NCBI GenBank assembly: GCA_030686995.1
Contig: CM060680.1
Span: 197,705,322-197,769,321, forward strand
Source: Artemisia argyi
Lineage: Eukaryota; Streptophyta; Magnoliopsida; Asterales; Asteraceae
DNA: 64,000 bases
Direction: 5' to 3'
Below, piece after piece: positions 1 through 11,378 of the stretch. Numbering within the stretch: position 1 is the first letter of the stretch; the number at the start of each line of letters is the position of its first letter. Under the pieces are notes generated by a model, which made no database searches, was not told where the DNA came from, and worked only from the letters and a program-made list of their open reading frames with translations. A program made the translations under genes and the position numbers.

Positions 1-31
1 TCGAGCTCTTCCGGTTAAGTGGAGGCCAAAG

Positions 32-1510
32 GTGACGGCTATTGAAGAAGCCAAGAACTTGGCTAAACTTCCTCTTGACGAGCTAATCGGCAACCTCAAA
101 GTGTATGAAATCATTTTAGAAAATGACAAGGTTGTTTCTAAAGAAAAGAAGAAAGAGGTTAAGTCACTAGCCCTCAAATCTAAAGTCACTAGGGAACAAA
201 CTAGTGATCATAATGATGAAGGAAGTGATGAAGACGATGAAGAGCTCAACCTTATGGCAAGGAACTTTAGGAAGTTCTTTAGACGTGAAGGTAACCCTAG
301 GTATCGTAATCGGTTTGCTAACCAAGATGATAATAATGGTAGAAAGGTTGGAAGAGATAATGGCTTTAATAATAAAGGTGGTGGAAGCTCAAGGCGGAAC
401 GCGAGTGCTACAATTGTGAAGCAAGAATCACTTTATAAGTGAATGTCCGAAGCCTAAAGAAAATAGGGCATTCGTGGAGCTTGGAGTGATAGTGAAGAAG
501 GGGATCATTAGGAAAAGAATTCAACGTGTCTCATGGCGTTTGAAACTCAATAGGTATCTCCGAACTCTTCTACTTCTAATAAAGATTTAAATATTCGTAA
601 TTTGCAAAAAGATAATGAGGAACTTTTTAAAACTATTGAAAAACTTGTTGAGGAGAAACACTCTCTTAATGACAAGGTGTTTGAACTTGAACGAGAAGTA
701 AAGAGAATTACTCAACGCAAAGAGTTGGTTGAACCTTGCACAAGTTGTGAAAAACTTGTACATGAGGTTAACTCTTTGAATGACAAAGTATCCAAACTTC
801 AAAAAGAGTCATTAAGTTTTTCTAAATTTAAGAAAAGTAGCAATGATTTGGATGACATGTTAAGTCAACAAAAATTTTCCCAAGATAAGGAAGGTCTTGG
901 ATTTTCAAAAATTGAGAAAACCACTTCCGTAAATTTAAGCAAACCAATAATGTTTGTAAAATAAGGACAAAATGAAAAACCAAATGTTTTGCCTAATGTT
1001 CTTGATAAACCACTTGTTCCTCAAACTCCTTTTGCAAATACTCGAGGTACTCAAACACCCTTTACAAGAAGAGAAACCCCAAAACAATTTTACAACCCGG
1101 TTTCACGTAATGGACTTGGATACACACAAGCTCGAGTCGACCATAAACCTATCTTGCCCACACCAAATATGAAACCTTCATATAGCCAAAGACATTCCTA
1201 TCAAAAGAATCAATCATCATCAAGAAGAAACTTTAACAAAAATCAAAGATCTTCACATCATGAATATAACTCATACCAAAGGAGAGAAAACTCCTACCCA
1301 AACCAAAGATTTTTTAGACCACACAATCATCAAAACTTTGGACCAAGATTTCAAAACCAAAGTAATTCTTTAAACAACCCTTGGTCTATGTTTTCAAACT
1401 ATGGTTTTGAAACACTAAGTATCTTGCTTCATGACCCAAGGATGTTCAACTTGGGAGTGCTTTATACTAACGACAATGGACCCAACAACCATTGGGGACC
1501 AAGTTTTTGA
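32..1510 (+). pseudogene. Element A gag remnant (capsid C-terminus, broken zinc knuckle, coiled coil, Q/N-rich tail)
   Basis: This would have encoded the retrotransposon Gag that forms virus-like particles. The first open piece (32-442) holds the helical stretch [14 protein letters not shown] typical of the UBN2-type copia Gag, then an acidic patch and a basic RNA-binding tail. The CCHC knuckle begins near 400-460 but is thrown out of frame. A second piece (602-964) is a Glu/Lys-rich coiled coil with a CTSC pair near its middle. A third (989-1510) is Asn/Gln/Ser-rich and closes with NNHWGPSF. Frameshifts and stops separate all three pieces. The ORFs are too damaged to act. Confidence 0.72.
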
Positions 1511-2639
1511 GTTATATGTGTGTTAGGTATAAGCTTGAACCGATCTATTAGATCGTCGAAAGTGGTTTCTCTAAGCGCATGATCGTAGTAGAAGATTATT
1601 TTAGTGTACATAAGCAACCTTTGTCGAAAGGTCATCGGTAGTACAAGCATTAATGGTGGATCTTTATCTCATTGTCATGAAACAAAAATCATCCATTATA
1701 ATCAAGATAAGTCTTCCCTTATGCTTATGAATTCCTAAGTGATTTACATGATTAGTTGTCAAAAATGCCATGTGAACTTGGTGATGCTAGGTAGCTTATT
1801 TTTGTCACAACATGAAATTTAGGAGATCTTAGAAACTTAAAGGCGATTAACATAAAATGAGACTAAACTTGCATGCTATGTGTTTAGGGAATAGATTTAT
1901 GTGTTTACAACTTTCATGACTTGAATACATGCTCATCTTAAGTGTGACATATTTAATTGACTGAAAACATGTCTAGGAATTTAAATGTTAAAGTTAACCC
2001 ATGAGATCTCATATCATATGTAGGGTTAAATAAATATGCGTAGACATGATTACTATTGAATATTGTCCACACATGATTGTTTATCAAAAATTTAAATTGT
2101 AGATTAATTCAAATTTAAACAATCTTTCTAGATGAATATGCATAAAATGTTGTGAATTTGATTAATATGCATACAAGATTAATTAATTGAAGGTTTCACA
2201 TTGATACAAAACATCATGTGTAGTTTGCTTAATTGCTTAATATGTATATGTAGGATCTTAAAGGGAAATCTTTAAAACATATACAAAAAGGTTATATGCA
2301 TGATTATGTTGCTAACGAATTATGATTTTAATCAACAAAGTGATAACATGAAATTTGCTCACATGATTAAGTGTCCCTTGAAATAAGATTGTGTGTCATA
2401 AATTATGGGTTCATGGATACTATGTGATTATATGCTTACTTTTCATTGTGATTAAATGACGAAATGAAAGATGTATTTGCATGAGAATATGTTTTAATGC
2501 TATTTGATTATATGACAACTTGCCGTGTTGACTTGTTGATTGTGTGCATATTGCTAACATGCTAATTGCTTGCATACTTGTTAAAGATAATAGATGATGT
2601 GCTCACAACTTTAGAGTATTATATTTTGTTGGACACTAG
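1511..2639. other. AT-rich spacer inside element A, no gene seen
   Basis: No open frame longer than about 60 codons and no recognisable protein similarity. The sequence is built of recurring words such as TGCATGATTA and TTAATTGCTTAATATG. In an intact copia element protease and pre-integrase would be here, so this is either diverged beyond recognition or replaced by unrelated sequence. Confidence 0.5.
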
Positions 2640-3140
2640 GTGTACATCTACGTATTAGTTAGACAAACAAGGCTTTACGAGCAATAGGATTAGTAACACC
2701 ATTTCGACCAATAGTGTCTTAGAGTTACTTCATATCGATTTGTTTGGTTCATCACATATTCAAAGTTATTGAGGCAACTTCAATACTTTAATGACAATTG
2801 ATGACTATCCAGATTTTATATATGGACTCTATTTCTAGGTGCTAATGAAGTTGCCCTAGATAAGTTTAGGATCTTAGGAAGAAGTTTAGAAAAACCTACT
2901 TGTGCTTTGATTCAAACTAATCATGGTAATAGATTTTAACATAGGGTGCAATTTGGAGAATTTTGCGAACAACATGGAATCTCACATAACTTCTCGGACA
3001 GTAGTCCTCCTCAAACCAATGCTGTCGTCCAAAGGAAGGACAAAAAGTTACAAGAGATGTGTCGTGTATTTAGCCGAGCAATCCATTCGCAAATGTTTTG
3101 GTGTCATGCCTTAGAAACCACATGTTACACTTTACTCTAG
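2640..3140 (+). pseudogene. Element A integrase core remnant
   Basis: The readable part is at 2946-3140 (EFCEQHGISHNFS, PPQTNAVVQRKDKKLQEM, MFWCHALETTCY). This is the copia integrase core between the second catalytic Asp and the helix carrying the catalytic Glu; the usual V(E/V)ERKN signature is degraded to VVQRKDK. Upstream, a LLHIDLFG-like stretch near 2722-2750 and DDYP near 2800 are the start of the core, in pieces. The Asp-containing strand reads TNHGNRF, so the catalytic Asp position is changed. Several stops and shifts interrupt it. RT and RNase H do not follow. Confidence 0.7.
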
Positions 3141-4013
3141 GAAAATACTTCACCTTAATGTCCTATGATACCCTTAGAAGTAGAAATCATCACTAGAGTA
3201 CCTTAGGAAATTTAAGGATGAATGTTTCATACTTAAGACAATAGGGAGAGAATAATACACGGTGTTATTCATTTACTTAGGTATCTCCTTATGCCTTGAC
3301 TTTTTACTAGGTAGTAACTTGTGTTTGGATCTTGCTTTGTACTCTTAAAATGTTTATATGTGAAACTATGTGCTCTAATTTGAAAATTTGTTATCTTCAC
3401 TTAAGTAAGTGATATGTTTATGCTTGATTGATAGATCCATTCTATGAACAACTATGCGGTAGTGTTATGCATGTGCTTATTAACATTTGGAATATAATGA
3501 TTTGAATACGTATTATATGCATAGGTTATGATGTATTGTGCACAAATAGATGTGATGTTATGCTTTAACTAACCCATGTTGCAAGTTTCCAAATGGTAAC
3601 CTAACCCATTTTGGACTTCCACATGTGAGGATTTCTAGTTTGTTGCGTATTGTATTTCTATGTGTAGCTAGGCCACCGCAAAGGTGAGGCTCTTGACCCA
3701 TGGATTCCCGCCTTGAAATAAGGGGGAGCTATGTTCAAGGGGGAGCACATTCAGGTGCACAAACAAGCTAGCTTATTTATCCCACAGGCCCAAGTTCGAA
3801 ACCAGGCTTGATTGGTAGTCCCGCCTTTTTGTTTCGACAAAAGGGGGAGAAAGAAAGCAAGAGCGTGAAGACCATTCAAGAATTGTCAAAGGCTTCACCA
3901 AATTACAAGGCAAAGGTTAAGATGCAAGCTACACCAAAGGCGCGCTTTATCTTTGCTAAGTTTGATAATTTTATTTGCTTTCGATTTTTGTTTGTCATCA
4001 TCAAAAAGGGGAG
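3141..4013 (+). other. Element A 3' untranslated region with repeated polypurine motifs
   Basis: No gene. Four purine tracts of the AAGGGGGAG type occur at about 3720-3728, 3737-3745, 3840-3850 and 4003-4013; the last directly abuts the LTR and is the likely plus-strand primer. An 81-codon frame at 3808-4053 runs into the LTR and is not considered a gene. Multiple purine tracts ahead of the 3' LTR are a reported trait of Sirevirus-type copia elements. Confidence 0.6.
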
Positions 4014-4015
4014 AT

Positions 4016-6706
4016 TGTTGAGGCAACATGATCAAGATCTCTTTATGTTTTAATGATGACAAATAAACCATCAAAACACATAAAATAACAAACGTTAGCT
4101 CAAAATCGCCGGAGCCAATGTCTGCTCCTGGCGCGCTACCCGCTCGTCAATGCGCGGGTGACGCGCCAGGAGTCTGTATGGTTTCGGGCGAATTTTGAAA
4201 GTCGGCTTTCCCCTTACCCGACAAATGTGGATCTTTCAAAACAGGTATGAATATGTTATGTGCTTAATTGAGAACCTCGAAACGAGTTTTGAGATTTTAG
4301 AAATCCCATTTTTAGAACACCCATTTACGGGAAAATGCCAACTCATGTTTTCTAACTACCGCCTCTAGCCAAGGCTTTTCTAAACTTAGGGAGCTTATAT
4401 ATTTCACGTAACACCGTGTTGAAGCATTCATATGCTCATATCCCGTGCTTATGTCTTCTCTAATTAGATAACGGGTTTACTCCCTTATTGGTCAAACTAA
4501 GTCAAAGGTATCTTTGCGTAAACGCATCCTTTCCCACTTGGGTTATGCTTTACATTGAGGCAAAGCACTTAACTAGTTTGAACCAAGGTATTGGTTGAGA
4601 ACGTCGAGTCGAGAAAAGGCACGAGATATGGAACTATGGATTCTCAACGTTGTGTTACTTGAACTAATAAGTAACTTATGATTTTCTCAACTTATAATCT
4701 TAATTGTCTAAACCTTCCTTTTATTGACAATTAGATTATTTTCTTCTTAATTACTTTTCCTAATTATCTTCTTCATCAAAATACCATTTAACCCAAAACC
4801 ATCAAACCCAATACCACCAAATCTCCCACAATCCTTCTCAAATATCCTTTTCCAACATTCCCTTACACCACTTACACAAAAGTGTACTCTTGTCTCCCAC
4901 ACTTTTGATCCTAGCCATTCATTTCAAATCAAACTCATCTCAACCATCCATTCCCTCACAACATTACATCTCTTACACATCTCTTATATTCCTTACACAT
5001 CTTCAATCTCAACCATTCAATTTAAATTAAACACATCTCAACCATCCATTAAACCTCTTCTCTATTTTAATACATGTGTTTAATCTCAACCATCCAATTC
5101 AAACTTAAACCAATCTCAACCATTGATCACACTTCCTCCCCAAGCAAAAAGGCTCCTTTGATCTCATCCATCCAATTCAAATCAAAACCATCTCAACCAT
5201 TCAATCTCTTACAACACATCTTAACCATCTATTTCAAACCAAAACACATCTCAACCCTCCATTTACCCTTTCCCCCCAAGCAAAGGAATATACCTTTGGA
5301 ATATTCCTTCCTTAACCCAACCATGGTTCATCTCACCCAACCATGGTTAGCTCTCAACACACAACCCTAACCCAACCTTGGTTAACCTAACCAACATACA
5401 ACCTAACCCAACTATGGTTACCTCTCTACACCCAACTATGGTTAACTCTTAACTACTACAAGGATGGAACATTCCCTTGGATACACTCTGTAACCTAACC
5501 ATGGTTTATTCTCTATACACTTCTCTCTAAACCTAACCATGGTTACTTCTCAACACTTCTTTCTATACCTAACCATGGTTAACCTCTAAACCTTCAACCT
5601 AACCATAGTTACACCTTAACCCTTCCCTTGAGGAATATCCCATGGCATATTCTCTTCTCTATTATGCCATGTGAGGAATACCATTTTTACCCCTACCAAA
5701 CTACCCTTTCTACTCTTCTACCCTTGGTATTTGGTTTTCTTATAAACACTTCACAAATGATTTTCCAAATTGGCTATTTGAATTGGTAAACCTTAGATTG
5801 ATTAATGTTAAGGTTGAGTGTGAAGTACAATTGGGGGTTTAGCAAAGTAAGGCATTTATAATTCCAAACACTCAAAGCCTTGGGAATATTTTCCCTGGGT
5901 GTCTGGCGCGCCTCCCACGCGTCAACGCGTGGGTGACGCGCCGGCCTCGGTAAAATATTCCCAAGTTTGGGTTTTGCCTATAAATATCATGCCTTGCCTC
6001 TTGTATTCCTCACCCCTTGCCATTATTCTTTCTCTCTAGATTCTTTCTCTCTAAACACTCTCAAATATCTCAATCTCTCTATCTCTAATCTTGTGTTCTT
6101 GATTTTCACACTAACATCTTTGGAAGAACACATATCTTTGCAAGGGAAGAATCACAAGAACCTAATCCACTCTTGTGATTGTGTCGAGGGTCTTCTATCT
6201 TTACCCATTCTACTACAATCAAGTCTCTAGGTTAGGTTAGGGCTTGGTTGAATAAACAAACAACATATTCTTTCTATTTGTTTGTAAGGGAAGTCTTGTG
6301 TCTTTGTGACCAAGCCTAGATCATTGGGGATCTAGTTGGGGTTTGATACTTCCGGTGGGAAGTCTTAGTGGTCTTTGTGGTTAAGTCGAATCACGAGATT
6401 CTTTTGGGTGGTTTCCGAGGGCGGAATACCGTTGGAGAGTTGCTCTTCTTAGTGAGCAACGATCTTAGTACATATCGGTGGAGTGAAGTTGTAACGGTTT
6501 GTAATCCATCGAAAGGATTATACTAGAGTAATAGTATCGGTATCGTGGATTCGCAACTGGACGTACGGATGGTATAAACCCCCCATCCCGAACCAATATA
6601 TATCATGGTGTCATTTACTCGCTTTATATACTTTGTTGTGATTGTGTTTGTGGTTAGTTTCTTATACAACCACTTGGTGTTCTTCCTGGCTTAAAGTTTT
6701 TAAACA
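4016..6706 (+). repeat. Element A 3' LTR
   Basis: The start TGTTGAGGCAACATG directly follows the polypurine tract. The end is placed at ...TTTTTAAACA, giving TG...CA ends and about 2691 bp; without a second LTR the right end is approximate. The LTR contains two GC-rich hairpins (4125-4172 and 5903-5943), a run of ATCTCAACCATCC words (about 4920-5260), about nine AACCATGGTT-type words (5319-5610) and a TATA box. Confidence 0.7.
5979..5988 (+). promoter_or_regulatory. Element A LTR TATA box
   Basis: CTATAAATAT lies about 40 bp downstream of the GC hairpin at 5903-5943 and just before a CT-rich leader (TTTCTCTCTAGATTC...), the usual arrangement of a plant LTR promoter. Transcription would start near 6010-6020, leaving about 690 bp of R-U5. 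Base context only; no expression evidence. Confidence 0.6.
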
Positions 6707-6740
6707 TCTAAAAAGCCAAAGAAACCGTATTCACCCTCAT

Positions 6741-7316
6741 CTACGGTTCTACAATACGTACAAAAAACAGACAAAATGTAAACAAAACTGACAAAAAAAT
6801 GGATAAAACGTACAAAAAATGGATTAAAACAAAAAAAACCGATAAAATGTTCAAAAAATGAATAAAAACATAAAAAACTGACAAAAACGGATAAAACGTA
6901 AAAAACTGATAAAAAACAGATGAAACGTACAAAAAATGGATAAAAACGAAGAAAAAAACTGATAAAACATAAAAAAAAAACAGAAATAACTGACAAAAAA
7001 TGGATTAAACGTACAAAAAACGGATTAAAATATAAAAAAAAACCGATAAAATATTCAATAAATGAATAAAACATAAAAAAACTGACAAAAACGGATAAAA
7101 ACGTAAAAAAACTGATAAAATACGGATGAAACGTACAAAACATGGATAAAAACGTAAAAACTGATAAAGCATACAAAAAACGAAAAATAACTGACAAAAA
7201 ATGGATAAAACGTACAAAAACGGATTAAAACATTAAAAAACTGATAAAACGTACAAAAAAGGGAAAAAAACTGACAAAAAACGGATAAAACGTTAAAAAC
7301 AGAAAAAAAAACTAGA
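6741..7316. repeat. A-rich minisatellite with a 201-bp higher-order period
   Basis: Built from short variants of GATAAAACGTACAAAAAA, GACAAAAACG and AAAAAACTGA (about 20-bp words). The landmark ACGTACAAAAA(A)YGGATTAAAA recurs at 6808, 7009 and 7210, spaced 201 bp each time, with the words between in the same order. Long open frames on the minus strand across it are products of the repeat, not genes. Confidence 0.8.
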
Positions 7317-8028
<712 letters not shown>

Positions 8029-8044
8029 TTACCCATATGTGAAT

Positions 8045-8322
8045 TTTTTTTTTCTTTTTTATTTTCTTGTTATTTTTTTTTTTGGAACGGCGGGTTATAT
8101 GTTAGTTGTTGGCTCGAGTTAGTGTCGCATTTTCGGGCAGAGATACCAACCGCGAGACTCTCCTTATGGGATAACCCCACTCCTATTTCTGATTCGCCTG
8201 ATATCATTAGAGCTTGTGGTTACCAAGTGTGGACTTCCCGGTAGGTCACCCAAACCGGTACTACTCTCACTTGGGCTCGCTTAACTACTTAAGCCTTTAC
8301 CACTAGACCACAAGCCCCATGA
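8045..8322 (-). mobile_element. tRNA-derived SINE with perfect 16-bp target duplication
   Basis: The 16-mer TTACCCATATGTGAAT occurs at 8029-8044 and again at 8323-8338, exactly flanking the insert. Read on the minus strand, the insert starts ATGGGGCTTGTGG and carries TGGTCTAGTGG (8300-8310), a match to the RNA polymerase III A box TGGYNNAGTGG. A weaker B-box-like GGTGACCTACC follows about 50 bases later. It ends in an A-rich tail (plus-strand T runs at 8045-8054 and 8082-8093). Body length is about 230 bp. Such elements are copied in trans by a LINE reverse transcriptase. An 85-codon plus-strand frame at 7987-8244 crosses it and is not a gene. Confidence 0.88.
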
Positions 8323-8338
8323 TTACCCATATGTGAAT

Positions 8339-9095
8339 ATTACATGTAAAAACCATTTATTTTATAGTATCATCTCATCTTTTTATTTTAACATATGTTT
8401 TACTTCATCTCTTTTAAGTTGATGCATATCAAATTTATTAATGGTTATTTTTCATCTTTTTATCTTTAGATTTCTTTTTATTTGATCTTTTGATTTTGTA
8501 CTATTCAAATTGCTAAACACGTATCAAAGAACTCAACCAACCTCCCTTTGGTTCAATTTATTATTTAAAACGTTCTAATACAAGAAAAAGAAATATAGTC
8601 CACAAACCATGTGCTATAACAACTAGAAACACTCTACAAAACCTCTTACTACAACACTCAGAAAGATAAAGAAGAATGGATCAAAATAGTTGATAAGTTG
8701 AAAGATTGACAAGAAAATATTGCGAGAAAATAGAGAGACAAAGATTAGTGTGTGATTTTTTTTTTTCAAATTATGTATATGGGTTTTATGTTTACTTGCA
8801 TATTAGTTAAAAATTTTTGATGCTTAATTAAAAGCTTGGATCCATTCGAAATAAAAATGTGATTTGAATGTTATGGAAAATGCTAATTTTGGCATCTTTC
8901 CTCGTTCTATTTTCAGATTTTTTTAGCATTTTATTATTCTCAACTATCATTTCTTGCAAGATGTACATTAGCTCATTCTTTAAACATGCTACCTAAGAAA
9001 TTGTTCATTTTACATCTAGGGTATGCAAGATATGTCAAGTAAACATATTAATATTGGGGTGAGGGAGATGGAGAAATCGACGTAAAGGTATTTTA
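8339..9095. other. AT-rich intergenic DNA, no feature supported
   Basis: No ORF, tRNA or recognisable repeat. Ordinary AT-rich plant intergenic sequence. Confidence 0.5.
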
Positions 9096-9187
9096 TGATG
9101 CCTGCCAGAAGTTTGGTATCATGACGTTTGCAATGGAGAATATTAGTTTTCATGCTAATGCTACCAAACTGCTCCTTGCAGGCATCA
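9096..9187. other. 92-nt foldback, miRNA-precursor-like or small MITE
   Basis: Outer arms TGATGCCTGC (9096-9105) and GCAGGCATCA (9178-9187) are perfect 10-bp complements. After a 4-versus-7-base internal loop, AGTTTGGTA (9110-9118) pairs perfectly with TACCAAACT (9162-9170). The loop is about 40 bases. Size and arm pairing resemble a plant miRNA precursor, but I do not recognise a known miRNA in either arm, and a tiny foldback transposon is equally possible. Confidence 0.5.
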
Positions 9188-9199
9188 CTACGAACCTCT

Positions 9200-9597
9200 G
9201 TTGTAAAAATCAGTCCAGGCGGCCGATTAATCCACGCATAATCGTTGATCGCTCACTAAGCGCCTTGATTTATCATAATCGGGCTATTTAATCGTTTTAG
9301 TGATAGATCGCTTAAAAATCGATCAACAAACCGATTAATCGGACAAAATCAGTCTAATCGGACAAAATTGCTTGAAAATCGGTCAAAAAATCGCTTAAAA
9401 ATCAGTCAAAATCGCATAAAAATCAGTCCACAAACCGATTAATCGAACAAAATCAGTCAAATATCACTTAAAAATAGTAAACAAACTGAGTAATATCTAT
9501 GTTTGACTTTAAATTTTGAAGAATTATGTATTATGTTTATATTTGAACACTTGAGATATTTGAACTTTGATGCATTATGCTTATCGCATACATAAAA
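9200..9597. mobile_element. Small inverted-terminus DNA transposon, left part (split by element C)
   Basis: It begins GTTGTAAAAATC, and the right remnant ends in the exact complement GATTTTTACAAC (63894-63905). Internal similarity of the two ends continues for about 50 bp (AGGCG.., GATTAATC, CTCACTA.GCGCC-type words in inverted order). The interior is a run of AATCGGTCAAAAATCGCTTAAAAATC words with no ORF. With the 101 bp on the far side it would total about 500 bp, a MITE-size unit. No clean 8-bp target duplication is visible, so family assignment (hAT-like) is only a guess. Confidence 0.55.
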
Positions 9598-10927
9598 TGT
9601 GGAAAACTAGATGGGGGTTGAATAGTTTTACGTCTTTTTAATTTGTTATAAAAGATTGTTTGAGTGTTTTCTTTATTTTCAAAAATTTAGATTCGATAAT
9701 ATGTGATCTCAAGTCTTGCACAATATAAACAACAATAAATATGTACGATATAGCAATAATAATGTAAGTAAAGATATAAATAAGAGATGGAAATATCGAA
9801 CCGCGAGACAAGAGATTTATAGTGGTTCGGCTACAAGGACACCTTCCTTGCCCTACTCCACTCCCCGAGCACCTAACTCGAGAGTTTTCTTCACTATGAC
9901 AACAAGCTCCCTTATGGCGGAGAAAACCTTGCACACCAATGTACACACCACAACTTCTTCACAACTAGATCACACCTTATTCACAACTATTTCACACCTA
10001 TCTATCTTCACACCTATCTACTTCACACCAATCTTAATCACAACTAAATTCTTCACAACTATCTACTTCCCAACAATCTTCTTCACACCTATTATCTTCA
10101 CAACTATCTACTCTCCAACTATCTACTTCACAACAATTTTCTAAACAATCACTTTATCTACACACTAAGCTAATCTATCTTCTACCAAATATTCACAACA
10201 AATAACACAAAGAAATATGTGTAATGAATGATGCTCTAACAACTTGGATGTGGAGGTCATAACAAGTTGTAATACTTCTTGTCTTGGAGGATAGAAGTAT
10301 TCTTCTCTTGCACTTGGGAGGTTGATGTTTGGATCACTTTGAAACAAAGATTTATGAATGTATGATCAAAGGATTAAGTGAATAGATATGGAGATCTAGA
10401 ACAAAAAGTTTAGGAGTGCAAAAGGTGAGAAAAATCTGTGAAATGAACTAGTATTTATAGGGGAGAAATTTACTGTTCTGGAGCGTGGCCGGTCCCCTTA
10501 ATTAGGGGCCGGTCCCCTTAATGATTAAGGGGGCCGCCCCTCCAGAACGTTGGAATTGTTTGTCCTTTTGTGGGGAATGTTTTTCTGGATGAAATTTGCC
10601 ATTTTGGTTGGAAATTTGAAATCATATATTTATAATGAATTAAACATATTCTTTTAATTCCAAAAATGATTTTGTAAAAGATATAAAATGTTTATGACAT
10701 TTTATAAAAGTTCTAGTGATTTAGAGAATTTTTCCTTTGATCATAGATTGCAATAAACACTTTGTTTATTCATACCTTAAGTGATTTGGATGCAAAGAAG
10801 ATATTAATCTCTAAATACTTATTTACGTCATAAATTTTAGTTCAATGAGTTAAGGTTTTGTAATTATCAAAACATAGAGATATTGATGGTATGTTAACAA
10901 TGTTTTTAGGCATTATTTATGTCAACA
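9598..10927 (-). repeat. Element C 3' LTR
   Basis: On the minus strand it runs TGTTGACATAAATAATG... to ...CTAGTTTTCCACA, 1330 bp. TATAAATAC lies at 10451-10459. Upstream of it, 10475-10548 forms a large hairpin with arms GTTCTGGAG and CTCCAGAAC around repeats of GGCCGGTCCCCTTAAT. Downstream (9945-10143) is a run of TTCACAACTATCTAC-type words. A 142-codon plus-strand frame over this area is antisense and repeat-derived. Compared with the 5' LTR it carries one extra copy of the roughly 20-bp GGCCGGTCCCCTTAAT unit. Confidence 0.92.
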
Positions 10928-11378
10928 ATCTCCCCTTTTTTGATGATTACAAAAACCTTAAACTCATTAGGTCTAAAAATTAATGTTTAGACAAGTATTT
11001 TAGAGTTTAATATTCTCTTCTCCTCCTTTTTGTAACATCAAAAAGGTTAAACCGATTAAGCTTCATAAAGGAAGTTAAACGGGTAGAAAGCTCCCCCTCA
11101 TTTGAGAGCACCAAGTAAACGAGCTATGGAAAGCTTGGCTACAAAAAATATGTGAGGAGAACAAGACATATATATGCAAAGCAACAATTATGAAAATAAA
11201 AATAGATTCATTCAAGCATGAGATGATCATAGAAATTATCATCATTACAATATTCAATATGCTTGAAGCATATTGATTACAATAAAACAAAAGAAACAAT
11301 ATAGTCCTAAATTGCCGAAGAGAGCACGTGGACTTGCTTGCAAACCATGGTTGAGAGTTTTATTTGCTTGAGGGGAAC
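10928..11378 (-). other. Element C 3' noncoding region and polypurine tract
   Basis: Read on the minus strand it contains TGAGGGGGAG (11091-11100), a GGAGGAG tract near 11018-11033, and AAAAAGGGGAGAT (10928-10941) touching the LTR. The last is the functional polypurine tract candidate. No ORF. The same order of motifs precedes the element A LTR, which supports common ancestry of A and C. Confidence 0.7.

Larger units (their letters stand above)
1..6706 (+). mobile_element. Element A: decayed Ty1/copia element, 3' part with 3' LTR
   Basis: The window opens inside a copia gag-like frame, followed by an integrase remnant, purine-rich motifs and a 3' LTR, all on the plus strand. The 5' LTR and start of gag lie outside the window. 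No protease, reverse transcriptase or RNase H can be recognised, so this is an internally deleted, long-dead copy. The gag linker with Lys/Glu-rich coiled coil, the GGGGGAG motifs repeated before the LTR and the long LTR fit the SIRE/Maximus (Sirevirus-like) branch; that lineage call is inference. No target duplication can be tested because the left end is missing. Confidence 0.8.

Noticed and set aside
6700..7217. Minus-strand frames of 60-165 codons rich in Phe/Ile/Ser
   Set aside because: They are translations of the A-rich minisatellite; composition follows the repeat and no domain is present.
9716..10144. 142-codon plus-strand frame, also open in the other C LTR (62591-63064)
   Set aside because: Antisense to element C and read through an LTR minisatellite; conservation follows from LTR identity.
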